Shown: positions 9,567-17,789, numbered from the stretch's first letter. The stretch is 34,638 nucleotides of DNA from Pseudomonas sp. MWU13-2100 (GCF_023242365.1 NZ_JALLIX010000058.1:1-34638), one strand, 5' to 3'. A program made the numbers and translations. Notes: a model not told the origin generated them from the letters alone.

Positions 9567-9924
9567 AGGTTCTTCCACGGAGTCTGCGGCCAAACGCAAG
9601 TGCATCACATCCAAAAGGGTTTGCGACTTGCAAAGGGCCGCATTATATCGGCCCTGCGCCTTGGGTACAGTGTGTTTATACGATAGAAACCGTCAATTGG
9701 ACGGCCTGCAGCCTCATTCACGGCCAAATTCGGCCAATACCGCAACAACTTGTTCAATTTGCGTACGCCTGGCGTCCCTATACCCCAGGTCGTTCCAGCG
9801 GGTTCGACGACGGGTCGAGCCGCCGTTCACTGAAGAAATTCGATAGTCATTATCGAAACGACGACATGCGCGCCCTGAAAATATATGTTAAAAACTGGGC
9901 GCCGCCAGAAAGTCTGACGGCAAC
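9567..9924. other. Intergenic region: alaS promoter side and FMN-riboswitch promoter side
   Basis: No gene recognised. It must hold divergent promoters for alaS (minus) and the riboswitch-ribH2 transcript (plus). A 7-bp perfect palindrome TTCGATA-GTCAT-TATCGAA lies at 9839-9857. An AT-rich ATATATGTTA (9881-9890) is a possible -10 for the riboswitch transcript, with no good -35. Confidence 0.4.
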
Positions 9925-10209
9925 GTTCTCAGGGCGGGGTGCAATTCCCCACCGGCGGTAATGACGCGCAATGCGTCCAGCCCGCGAGCGCTTGACGATT
10001 CCCACGGCCCCGGCTGTGGCTCGACAAGGTCAGCAGACCCGGTGTGATCCCGGGGCCGACGGTCATAGTCCGGATGAAGAGAGAACGGGATTGAGACCCA
10101 AGGGCCGTGCGCCGGATCTGTGTGTGCCGATGAGCCTCCCACAGCGAAGCTGAACGTACCCTTGAATCCCATTCGATTCATATCGCCCTGTTTTTCACAC
10201 AAACAGGAG
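9925..10209 (+). promoter_or_regulatory. FMN riboswitch (RFN element) with its expression platform
   Basis: The aptamer spans about 9925-10086. Stem P1 is GTTCTC (9925-9930) with GAGAAC (10081-10086). The conserved RFN blocks follow in order: AGGGCGGGGTG, CCACCGGCGGTAATG, AGCCCGCGAGCG, GACCCGGTGTGATCCCGGGG-type segment, GCCGACGGTCATAGTCCGGA. Downstream, CCTGTTT (10187-10193) pairs with AAACAGG (10201-10207), masking the AGGAG of the ribH2 ribosome binding site. This implies translational control by flavin mononucleotide: bound FMN should lower RibH2 synthesis. The aptamer is recognised with confidence; the switching mechanism is inferred. Confidence 0.95.
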
Positions 10210-10218
10210 TCAGAACAG

Positions 10219-10710
10219 ATGCAACCCACCACCCTTCATCACAACCAACGTATCGCCTTTATCCAGGCCTGCTGGCACAAGGATATTGTCGATCAGGCAC
10301 GCCACGGCTTTGTCTCGGAAATCGCCAAGCTGGGCTATCAGGAAAGTGATATCGACTTCTTCGAAGTCGGCGGCGCGTTCGAAATCCCCCTGCATGCCAA
10401 GCTGCTGGCCAAGTCCGGGCGTTATGCCGGCGTGGTCGCCGCGGGCCTGGTGGTCGACGGCGGGATCTATCGTCACGATTTCGTCGCCACCGCGGTGATC
10501 GACGGGCTGATGCAGGTCCAACTGGACACCGAAGTGCCGGTCTTTTCGGTGGTGCTGACCCCGCACCACTTCCATGCCGGTGAAGAACACCAGAAGTTCT
10601 TCTTCGATCACTTCGTGCACAAGGGCCAGGAAGCGGCGAAAACCTGCGCCGACACCCTGAGCAAACTGCGCGCCCTGCCGCGCCCCGTACCGCAGAAAGT
10701 CGCGGTCTGA
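10219..10710 (+). CDS. ribH2: 6,7-dimethyl-8-ribityllumazine synthase, RibH2 type
   Basis: 163 residues from the ATG at 10219 after ACAGGAG. The longer frame from 10120 would overlap the riboswitch platform and is rejected. Sequence blocks IAFIQACWHKDIVDQAR, FEVGGAFEIPLHAKLLAKSGRY, VVDGGIYRHDFVATAVIDG (with catalytic-type H86) and SVVLTPHHFH match the RibH2 (type II) lumazine synthase known from Brucella and Mesorhizobium, rather than the usual RibH. It condenses 5-amino-6-ribitylaminouracil with 3,4-dihydroxybutanone phosphate, the penultimate riboflavin step. It stands alone, away from other rib genes, under an FMN riboswitch, so it is probably a second, conditionally expressed synthase. 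Confidence 0.93.
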   Translation: MQPTTLHHNQRIAFIQACWHKDIVDQARHGFVSEIAKLGYQESDIDFFEVGGAFEIPLHAKLLAKSGRYAGVVAAGLVVDGGIYRHDFVATAVIDGLMQVQLDTEVPVFSVVLTPHHFHAGEEHQKFFFDHFVHKGQEAAKTCADTLSKLRALPRPVPQKVAV

Positions 10711-10718
10711 GCCCCTTT

Positions 10719-10744
10719 GACCTGCCGACCCGAGTCGGCAGGTC
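10719..10744 (+). terminator. Hairpin after ribH2
   Basis: Perfect 11-bp stem GACCTGCCGAC/GTCGGCAGGTC with loop CCGA, 8 nt after the stop codon. The following ATTCCTGCG is T-poor, so termination may be partial. Confidence 0.65.
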
Positions 10745-10859
10745 ATTCCTGCGCGCATAACTATCTACTCTCTCCCGGCGGCGCCGATGCGCTTAAGTGG
10801 ATTCGACATTTTGCCCTTTCGGGGCTTTCGAAACCCACCGCCTGCGGAGACACCTCGGC

Positions 10860-12329
10860 ATGAACGATTTTTCCAGACTGCACCAGGACAGCCCTGTCCT
10901 GCTCGGTAACGAGCACTGGATCGACGGTAACCACGAAACCGCCCAACCCGCCACAACCCCACTGGATCAGTATCCGGACGACCAGCGGGTCATGCGCAAC
11001 CACATTCTGCACATGGACGACATGGCCATGGTGGAACGCAAGAAACTCGAGGCGCCCCCCGAATACCGAGGCCCGACCGACCATCTGGTCTTCACCACCC
11101 GCGACCGCTCCGACCACCTGCACCTGTACCTCACCGATCATCCGATCCTCGATATCAATGACCAGCGCTATCACCTGAAGATGGCCTCGGCCGGGCAAGT
11201 CATCGTATTGCGCACAGAGGGCGGCCACGACAGCATCCGGATCGACGATCAGGTGAAGATCACGGTATTCATCGATGCGGGGACGGGAGATGATCGGATC
11301 TTCAGCGGTGGCGGCTTCACCAAGGTCAACGCCGGCCCCGGCAACGACCAGGTCTTCACACGCTCCGGCGCCAGCTATATCGAAGCCGGAGACGGTGACG
11401 ACCTCGTCAGCGCCCAGGGCAGCGGCGCCATGACCGTCTACGGCGGCAAGGGCCATGACACCCTGATCGGAGGTGAAGGCGCCTGCTTCATGGACGGTGG
11501 CGAGGATGACGATGTGCTGTTGGGGGGCAAGGGCCATAACGTTCTCAGCGGGGCGGATGGCAACGACCTGCTCATCCCCGGTCCCGAGCGCAATACGGTC
11601 TACACCGGCACCGGCGTGGACCTCGTCGAACACCTGGGGCCCAATACCCGACTGTTCAATGCCTATGCCGACGGACCTGTTCCATCCGGCATTCATGAAG
11701 CCCCTGGTATCATCATCGCCGCCAGGGACCTGGACAGTTGCGGCGTGGTGGTGGATGGCACACCGGAGTTCCAGGAGCGGGTCAAGGACGACCTCAAGCT
11801 GCTGCTGGGCTCCGGCAACGGTCGGCAATTGCTCGACGCCTTGGGCGAGGCCAGGAAAAAAAGCGGTGTCCCGGTGTTGGTCAAGGAGCTGACCGCGGAG
11901 GAGAACGGCATGTGTTTCCCGAATCGCCCGCAGCCCGACAACCCGTTCGAGGACGAACACCCCTTTATCGAAAACGGCCGGGAGGGCATTCCGATCAAGG
12001 GTTGCACGGTGTACTACGATCCCTCGTTCCTCAAGGGTGAAATCACCAGCATCGTGCATCTCTACCACGAGCTGTGCCATGCCTATAACTTCGTGACCGG
12101 GACGATTTTTCCGGGCTATGGTCCGGACGGCGTGGACGCGGACAACGTTCGCCAACCGGTTCCCAACGCCGAACTCCAGGCCGTCGGTCTAAGGGTGAGC
12201 GCGCCGCCCTTCGATTTCGACAGGGACCCGGCGACACCGCCCCTGGACAGCAATCCCGAGGCTTTCAGCGAAAACGGCCTGCGCCAGGAGTTCGGCATCC
12301 CGCCGCGCAAGCAATACCGCGGCGACTGA
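10860..12329 (+). CDS. RTX-repeat protein with C-terminal M91-type zinc metallopeptidase domain (putative effector)
   Basis: 489 residues from the ATG at 10860, preceded by GGAGA; a GTG at 10797 would add 21 residues. Residues 1-138 are unrecognised. Residues 139-257 hold degenerate RTX calcium-binding repeats (AGTGDD, AGPGND, AGDGDD, GGKGHD, GGEDDD, GADGND), alternating with weaker units. The C-terminal part (about 330-489) has the zinc signature H403-E404-L-C-H407 in IVHLYHELCHAYN and a downstream E438 in NAELQAVGL, the usual third-ligand position of the M91 family, which includes type III effectors NleD and HopH1. No signal peptide is seen and no type I secretion genes are near. The target and secretion route are unknown. 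It ends only 9 bp from the convergent astE stop, in a spot not occupied in P. aeruginosa. Confidence 0.82.
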   Translation: MNDFSRLHQDSPVLLGNEHWIDGNHETAQPATTPLDQYPDDQRVMRNHILHMDDMAMVERKKLEAPPEYRGPTDHLVFTTRDRSDHLHLYLTDHPILDINDQRYHLKMASAGQVIVLRTEGGHDSIRIDDQVKITVFIDAGTGDDRIFSGGGFTKVNAGPGNDQVFTRSGASYIEAGDGDDLVSAQGSGAMTVYGGKGHDTLIGGEGACFMDGGEDDDVLLGGKGHNVLSGADGNDLLIPGPERNTVYTGTGVDLVEHLGPNTRLFNAYADGPVPSGIHEAPGIIIAARDLDSCGVVVDGTPEFQERVKDDLKLLLGSGNGRQLLDALGEARKKSGVPVLVKELTAEENGMCFPNRPQPDNPFEDEHPFIENGREGIPIKGCTVYYDPSFLKGEITSIVHLYHELCHAYNFVTGTIFPGYGPDGVDADNVRQPVPNAELQAVGLRVSAPPFDFDRDPATPPLDSNPEAFSENGLRQEFGIPPRKQYRGD

Positions 12330-12338
12330 TCGCCGGGG

Positions 12339-13346
12339 TTAAACCAGGCTCGCGTCGCTGGAGGGCACCACCAGGATCCCCGCCCGCAAGCCGTTTTTCA
12401 CCTTCGGATTGGGGAAAATGATCCGTGCGCCCTCTTCTTCCACGACCCAGCGACTGCTCGCCAGGTCCTCGGCCAGCAAGTAGCCTTTGGGCAGTTCCGA
12501 GAAGTTCTCGATGTCCGCCGGCAAGTGCATCAGGAAGCTGTCACTGTGCTTGATGACTTCCCGCGCCACGCTGAACAGTTGCAAGCCCTCGAGCGTTTCA
12601 TCGGTGGCCGGCTCGCGGCCCTCGATGATCTGCTTGAGGCGCAATTCCAGGCGCGAAACATCCACGCCTTCGTTCTGCCCGAACGGCCGGGCCTTGCCCA
12701 GTTCCAGGGTAAAGGACTCGGCGCCCAGCTTGTCGTAGGTGTAGCTGCTGAAGACGATGGATGGCTTGTTCTGCAACAGCACCGCTGTCATCCCGGCCGC
12801 GCGCAGGCGGGCCAGCTCGCGACGCGAATGCGCCCGGCCTTCCTGGTACGGATACAGGGCGAACTGTTCGATCTTCGAACCGCGAATGGCAGTGTGCAGG
12901 TCATAGTGCAGGCGCTCGCGATCCGCCAGGCTGAAGAAACTCGCCGCCAGGCGCTCCAGCTCGCAAGCGCGCAAGGCCTCGCTGCCACTGCTCAACTCAT
13001 GCCGGCCATTGAACAGCCGGTTGACGTCCTGCTCGACAAAACGCTCGCCGCGACGGATCGCCTCGGGGTTGCCGAACAGGAACAGAATACGCGCGCGGGG
13101 CTTGAGATCGCCCCGGGCAATGTCGTGCAACAGGCGATCGAGCAACTCGATCGGCGCTGTTTCGTTGCCGTGGATACCGGCGGACAACAGCAGGTCGAGC
13201 CTGTTGTCCCGGGCCTCGGGAGGCCGCACTTCAAGTGCGCCCTCGCTCAGCCAGCGCATGCGCACGCCGTCGACCGTCAGTTGAGTCTTCTCCGCCGGTT
13301 CACGACCGGCGAGGGTCAGTTCAAGCAGTCTGCCGAGGGCGAGCAT
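12339..13346 (-). CDS. astE: Succinylglutamate desuccinylase AstE
   Basis: 335 residues from the ATG at 13346 (AAGGAA upstream); a TTG at 13382 would overlap the preceding gene. The M14-family zinc site is visible: H59 and E62 in SAGIHGNETAPIELL, H151 in HYDLHTAIRG, and the catalytic E215 in SFTLELGKA. It performs the last AST step, N-succinylglutamate to glutamate and succinate. It is the last gene of the arginine succinyltransferase operon, 17 bp after the small acidic protein gene. Confidence 0.95.
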   Translation of the reverse strand: MLALGRLLELTLAGREPAEKTQLTVDGVRMRWLSEGALEVRPPEARDNRLDLLLSAGIHGNETAPIELLDRLLHDIARGDLKPRARILFLFGNPEAIRRGERFVEQDVNRLFNGRHELSSGSEALRACELERLAASFFSLADRERLHYDLHTAIRGSKIEQFALYPYQEGRAHSRRELARLRAAGMTAVLLQNKPSIVFSSYTYDKLGAESFTLELGKARPFGQNEGVDVSRLELRLKQIIEGREPATDETLEGLQLFSVAREVIKHSDSFLMHLPADIENFSELPKGYLLAEDLASSRWVVEEEGARIIFPNPKVKNGLRAGILVVPSSDASLV

Positions 13347-13363
13347 GGCGCGGTATTCCTTAA

Positions 13364-13651
13364 TCAGTGATGGTGATCGCAATCAGGGCCGTGGACATGA
13401 TCGTCCTCGCCGATCTCGGCCGGCTCCATCTCCAGTTGCAGGCTGACCAGGTTGGTCGCCAGCGGGCGCAGCAGCAGGTTGGCGTATTCGGCATCGCCTT
13501 CCTCGACATCGACCCCGATCAGCAGTTGGCCACGGCCGTCGTGCTGAATCCACAATTCCTTGCCCTGCCAGATCACCGCGACGCGGGTGCAGGAGGTTTC
13601 CAGTTGAGTGCCGTCGGTATCTTCAAGGATCAGCTGCAGGGTATCGCTCAT
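13364..13651 (-). CDS. Small conserved protein of the ast operon (PA0900-like), His/Cys-rich tail
   Basis: 95 residues, strongly acidic, starting MSDTLQLILEDTDGTQLETS. It matches the small uncharacterised protein that lies between astB and astE in P. aeruginosa (PA0900 position); relatives have sometimes been mislabelled topoisomerase II. The C-terminus DDHVHGPDCDHHH has six potential metal ligands (five His and one Cys). Its constant place inside the operon suggests a role with AST enzymes, perhaps metal supply to AstE, but that is speculation. It is 56 bp from astB and 17 bp from astE on the same strand. Confidence 0.85.
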   Translation of the reverse strand: MSDTLQLILEDTDGTQLETSCTRVAVIWQGKELWIQHDGRGQLLIGVDVEEGDAEYANLLLRPLATNLVSLQLEMEPAEIGEDDHVHGPDCDHHH

Positions 13652-13707
13652 GTTTTAGGCTCTCGTCTGGAAGTAAAACGCCGCGCTCCAAGACAGAGCG
13701 GCGGCCT

Positions 13708-15054
13708 TCAATGGATCTGGAATGGGTAAACCGAGCCCAGTTTAAGGATTTGCGTCAGTTCATCCAATGCCGTGCGACATTCAAGCAGCAACTGCGGGTC
13801 GGCCAGGTCGCTTTCACGCAGGCTGTCGCGGTAGTGCTTGTCGACCCATTGGGTCAGCGTGCCATACAACGGCGCCGTCATGATAACCCCCGGATTGACC
13901 GCCGCCAGTTCGTTTTCCTTCAAGGCCACGCGCAAGCGCAGGCACGCCGGGCCACCGCCGTTCTGCATGCTCTGCTTGAGGTCGAAGACCTTGACCTCAC
14001 GAACCGGGCCGGCGGCGCTGGTCAGTTCCTGCAAGTACGCCCAGACCCTTGGGTTTGCGCGGCACTCTTCCGGCACGATCAGCAGCATGCCACCGTCGGC
14101 ACGGTTCAACAGCTGACTGTTGAACAGGTAGGAACGCACGGCGTCCTCCACCGCCACTTTCGAGCGCGGCACGCAGATCGCCTGGAAGTTGCCACCACGC
14201 TTGGCCAGCTTGCCCTGCAACTCGGCGAGCATCTGCTCGGTGCCCTGGAAAGCGTCCTCGTGGTAGAACAATACCTCGCCGTTACCCACCGCGATCACGT
14301 CGTTGTGGAACACGCCCTGGTCGATCACCGCCGGGTTCTGTTGAGCATAGACCACGCCGTCATCGCTCAGGCCATGCAACCGCGCGACCGCCTGCGAGGC
14401 TTCGAGGGTCTGGCGCGCCGGGTATTTCTGCGGCGCCGGGTAACGGGTGTCGAAGGCACTGCGGCCGAAGACGAAGAACTCGACGCCGGCTTCGCCGTAC
14501 TCTCGGCAGAACCGCGTGTGGTTGGCCGCGCCTTCGTCGCCGAACTGGGCCACGGCGGGCAACGCCGGGTGATGGGCGAAGTGTTTCGAATCGGCGAACA
14601 TCGCCGCCAGCACGCGACTGGTGGTCGGGTGTTCGATGCTGCGGTGATATTTGCAGTTGAGGTTGGCAGCGGTGAAATGCACGCGACCGTCGGCGGTGTC
14701 GGCACTCGGGCTGACGGTACCGGCGTTGGCCACCCACATGCTCGAGGCCGAACAACTGGCAACCAGCAGCGGCATCGCCTGTTTCGCGGCGCGCTCGATC
14801 ACTTGCGCATCGCTGCCGGTGAAACCGAGGCTGCGCAGGGCGGCTACATCCGGGCGCTCCTGCGGTGCCAGCACGCCCTGGACAAAACCCATGTCCATCA
14901 ACGCTTTCATTTTCGCCAGGCCTTGCAGCGCCGCTTCCTTGGGGTTGGAAGCCTGCTGGCTGTTGCTCTGGGAAGCGACGTTGCCGTAGGACAGGCCGCC
15001 GTAGTTATGGGTCGGGCCTACAAGACCGTCAAAATTGACTTCAAAGGATTTCAT
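13708..15054 (-). CDS. astB: N-succinylarginine dihydrolase AstB
   Basis: 448 residues, the family's usual length, starting MKSFEVNFDGLVGPTHNYGG; GGAG precedes the ATG. It belongs to the amidinotransferase (pentein) fold: the catalytic Cys lies in NGGGPACLRLRVAL near the C-terminus and a catalytic His in the DQGVFHNDVIAVGNGEVLF segment. It converts N-succinylarginine to succinylornithine, two ammonia and CO2, the nitrogen-releasing step of the AST pathway. Confidence 0.96.
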   Translation of the reverse strand: MKSFEVNFDGLVGPTHNYGGLSYGNVASQSNSQQASNPKEAALQGLAKMKALMDMGFVQGVLAPQERPDVAALRSLGFTGSDAQVIERAAKQAMPLLVASCSASSMWVANAGTVSPSADTADGRVHFTAANLNCKYHRSIEHPTTSRVLAAMFADSKHFAHHPALPAVAQFGDEGAANHTRFCREYGEAGVEFFVFGRSAFDTRYPAPQKYPARQTLEASQAVARLHGLSDDGVVYAQQNPAVIDQGVFHNDVIAVGNGEVLFYHEDAFQGTEQMLAELQGKLAKRGGNFQAICVPRSKVAVEDAVRSYLFNSQLLNRADGGMLLIVPEECRANPRVWAYLQELTSAAGPVREVKVFDLKQSMQNGGGPACLRLRVALKENELAAVNPGVIMTAPLYGTLTQWVDKHYRDSLRESDLADPQLLLECRTALDELTQILKLGSVYPFQIH

Positions 15055-15109
15055 CGGCGAGGCTCCATGAATCTGTTTTTATAAGCACACATCATCTGCG
15101 TATGGCGAC

Positions 15110-15222
15110 CGCTTTGCGGTCTTCGCTGGCAAGCCAGCTCCTACAGGGGCTGGTGACGCACATGATGCACGCGGCCCACTGTGGGAGCCGGCTTCCCGGC
15201 GATCGGGCCCGAAGGCCCGACG
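15110..15222. repeat. REP-type repeat inside the ast operon (astD-astB gap)
   Basis: The gap holds an inverted pair: GCTGGCAAGCCAGCTCCTAC (from about 15124) and GTGGGAGCCGGCTTCCCGGC (from about 15181). On the minus strand it lies between astD and astB in an operon otherwise tightly packed. A nearby GGGCCCGAAGGCCCGA adds another small hairpin. Confidence 0.8.
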
Positions 15223-15224
15223 AC

Positions 15225-16691
15225 TCAGGAAAGCCGGACACCCGGCGTCAGTGTCGCCGGTACCGTCAAGCTCGGCGTTTCCAGCGACGCCACCGGGTAC
15301 GCGCAGTAATCCGCCGCGTAATAGGCACTGGCGCGATGGTTGCCCGAGGCCCCGACCCCACCGAACGGCGCGCTGCTGGCAGCCCCCGTCAGTTGTTTGT
15401 TCCAGTTGACGATCCCGGCCCGGCTTTCCAGCCAGAACTGCTGGTAACGCGCCTCGGAATCCGACAGCAGGCCGGCCGCCAGGCCGTACTGCGTGTTATT
15501 GGCCTCGGCAATCGCCGCGTCGAAATCAGCGTAGCGAATCACTTGCAGCAAGGGTCCGAACAATTCTTCATCAGGACGATCAGCCACTGCCGTTACATCG
15601 AGAATACCCGGAGTCAGCAACGCCGCAGTGGCTTGCGGTTGAGTCATTTCCAGCAATGCCAGCGCGCCATGCCCCAACAGATGCGCCTGGGCCTCCATCA
15701 ACGCACGCGCGGCACCGAGAGACACCACCGAGCCCATGAATGGCGCCGGCTGCTGGTCGAACGCACCGACGTCAATGGTCGCGCTGACCGCCACCAGGCG
15801 CTCCAGCAGCTTGTCGCCCCAGGCCCCTTCAGGCACCAGCAGGCGACGGGCACAGGTGCAACGCTGGCCGGCGGAGATAAAGGCCGACTGGATGATGGTG
15901 TACACCGCCGCGTCGAGGTCCTGGACCTGATCGACCACCAGCGGGTTGTTGCCGCCCATTTCCAGGGCCAGGATCTTGTCCGGACGCCCGGCGAATTGCT
16001 GATGCAGATGGTTGCCGGTACGGCTCGAACCGGTGAAGAACAGACCGTCGATGCCCGCATTCGCCGCCAGGGCGATTCCGGTTTCCCGCGCACCTTGCAG
16101 CAGGTTCAACACACCCGCCGGCAGACCGGCTTCGATCCAGCAACCAACGGTCAACTCGGCCACCTTCGGGGTCAGCTCGCTCGGCTTGAACAGCACGCTG
16201 TTACCGGCCAGCAACGCCGGCACGATATGCCCATTGGGCAAGTGCCCCGGGAAGTTGTAAGGACCGAACACCGCCACCACACCGTGGGGCTTGTGGCGCA
16301 ACACGGCGGTGGCGTCGCCCAACGGGCCGCTCTTCTCGCCGGTACGCTCACGATAACTCTGCACCGAGATGGCGATCTTGTTGACCATGCTGGTCACTTC
16401 GGTCGCCGCTTCCCACAAAGGCTTGCCGGTTTCTTCACCAATGCAGCGGGCCAGCTCGTCGGCACGGCTTTTCAACTGCGCGGCAAAACTTTCGAGTACG
16501 ACAATACGCTCGTCGAGGGAACGCTTGGCCCAGGCCGGAAACGCCTGGCGCGCCGCCTGCACGGCGGCATCGACCTGCGCGGCACTGGCGCCCTTGCCGG
16601 ACCACAGCACCTGCTGGGTCACCGGGTTCAACGATTCGAAGGCTTCGCCCTGGCCTTCCTGCCAGGCACCAGCGATGTAAAGCGTGCTCAT
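15225..16691 (-). CDS. astD: Succinylglutamate semialdehyde dehydrogenase AstD
   Basis: 488 residues, aldehyde dehydrogenase superfamily. The NAD-binding region shows VFGPYNFPGHLPNGHIVPAL (141-160) and FFTGSSRTG (218-226). The general base is E244 in LEMGGNNP and the nucleophile C278 in GQRCTCARRL. It oxidises N-succinylglutamate 5-semialdehyde to N-succinylglutamate. Its ATG overlaps the aruG stop codon by one base (TAATG), indicating translational coupling. Confidence 0.96.
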   Translation of the reverse strand: MSTLYIAGAWQEGQGEAFESLNPVTQQVLWSGKGASAAQVDAAVQAARQAFPAWAKRSLDERIVVLESFAAQLKSRADELARCIGEETGKPLWEAATEVTSMVNKIAISVQSYRERTGEKSGPLGDATAVLRHKPHGVVAVFGPYNFPGHLPNGHIVPALLAGNSVLFKPSELTPKVAELTVGCWIEAGLPAGVLNLLQGARETGIALAANAGIDGLFFTGSSRTGNHLHQQFAGRPDKILALEMGGNNPLVVDQVQDLDAAVYTIIQSAFISAGQRCTCARRLLVPEGAWGDKLLERLVAVSATIDVGAFDQQPAPFMGSVVSLGAARALMEAQAHLLGHGALALLEMTQPQATAALLTPGILDVTAVADRPDEELFGPLLQVIRYADFDAAIAEANNTQYGLAAGLLSDSEARYQQFWLESRAGIVNWNKQLTGAASSAPFGGVGASGNHRASAYYAADYCAYPVASLETPSLTVPATLTPGVRLS

Positions 16692-17716
16692 TATTTCGAC
16701 TCCCGGGAAGCAGACAACGGTACCGCACGGACCTGATCGCCCGCGCTCAGTTGAAGACGTTTGGCGGTCAGCGGATCGACCACCAGAGTGCCCGCCGCCA
16801 GGCGCGCAGGGGCCGCGGTGATGCGGCAGTCCTCACGCTTGCGGTTGTGGATCAGGTATGGCGTGGCATCGTCACCCGGGGTGCCGATGGCCAGTACCAG
16901 CGCCTGGCTGTCGCGCACCGCGCGGATCTTGCTGGTTTCGCATTCCACCGCCGGGCCCGCGTCGAAGATGTCGACATACCCCTGGTAACTGAAGCCTTCG
17001 CTCTTGAGCATCGCCAGTGCCGGCTCGGTGTCGGTGTGCACCTTGCCGATCACCGCACGCGCCTCTTCGGAGAGGAAGCAGGTGTACAGCGGAAACTTGG
17101 GCATCAGCTCGGCGATAAAGGCCTTGTTGCCGACGCCGGTCAAGTAATCGGCCTGGCTGAACTCCATCTTGAAGAAGTGCCGGCCCAGGCTTTCCCAGAA
17201 CGGCGAGCGCCCGGCTTCATCGGACATGCCACGCATTTCGGCGATGATCTTGTTACCGAACAGCTCAGGGAATTCAGCGATAAACAGCATCCGCGCCTTG
17301 GCTAGCATGCGGCCATTGAGGCCGCTGCGATAATCGGCATGCAGGAACAGCGAGCACAGCTCCGAGTTACCGGTCAGGTCGTTGGCCAGGAACAGCGTCG
17401 GAATTTCACGGTAGATCTTCAGCTCCTGGGAAGCGCTGACCGTCAGGCCGACCCGGAAGTTGTACCAGGGCTCACGCAGGCCCACCGCGCCGGCAATGGC
17501 ACTGATGCCGACCACGCGGCCATCATCGTTTTCGAGCACGAACAGATAGTCCGCATCGCCACGACCGGCTTCGCCAGTGAAGGTTTTTTCCGCCCAGCCG
17601 ACCCGATGGGCCAGACGCTCTTCGTTGGCCGGCAAGGTGGTCAGGCCGGTACCCGTGCTGCGGGCCAGGTCGATCAGAGCGGGTAAATCGCTGCTGCGTA
17701 CGGGACGAACGATCAT
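16691..17716 (-). CDS. aruG: Arginine N-succinyltransferase, beta subunit AruG
   Basis: 341 residues, starting MIVRPVRSSDLPALIDLARS after GAGGAGATAGC. It is an AstA-family acyltransferase (GNAT-like fold) and resembles the neighbouring AruF along its whole length (for example GDADYLFVLENDDGRVVGIS, SELCSLFLHADYRSG, MSDEAGRSPFWESLGRHFF). In Pseudomonas the two paralogues form a heteromeric enzyme that transfers succinyl from succinyl-CoA to arginine (and ornithine), the first committed AST step. Enterobacteria have a single AstA. Confidence 0.95.
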   Translation of the reverse strand: MIVRPVRSSDLPALIDLARSTGTGLTTLPANEERLAHRVGWAEKTFTGEAGRGDADYLFVLENDDGRVVGISAIAGAVGLREPWYNFRVGLTVSASQELKIYREIPTLFLANDLTGNSELCSLFLHADYRSGLNGRMLAKARMLFIAEFPELFGNKIIAEMRGMSDEAGRSPFWESLGRHFFKMEFSQADYLTGVGNKAFIAELMPKFPLYTCFLSEEARAVIGKVHTDTEPALAMLKSEGFSYQGYVDIFDAGPAVECETSKIRAVRDSQALVLAIGTPGDDATPYLIHNRKREDCRITAAPARLAAGTLVVDPLTAKRLQLSAGDQVRAVPLSASRESK

Positions 17717-17730
17717 GCTATCTCCTCAAA

Positions 17731-17754
17731 CGGGCACCGGCTGACGGGTGCCCG
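17731..17754 (-). promoter_or_regulatory. Hairpin between aruF and aruG
   Basis: Perfect 8-bp inverted repeat CGGGCACC/GGTGCCCG with an 8-nt loop. No T-run follows on the minus strand. It probably affects mRNA stability rather than termination. Confidence 0.45.
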
Positions 17755-17789
17755 CGAAACTCGCTGTATGGCTGCTTTCGATACCGGTC

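Noticed and set aside
10120..10218. Upstream in-frame extension of ribH2
   Set aside because: It would be translated from within the riboswitch expression platform; the start at 10219 has the proper Shine-Dalgarno and fits RibH2 length.
10761..12155. 464-codon minus-strand frame opposite the RTX-M91 gene
   Set aside because: The sense strand shows RTX repeats and HELCH; the antisense product has only shadow-like composition.
13347..13382. TTG start giving a 12-residue longer AstE
   Set aside because: It would overlap the end of the preceding gene; the ATG at 13346 has a ribosome binding site and the family-like N-terminus.
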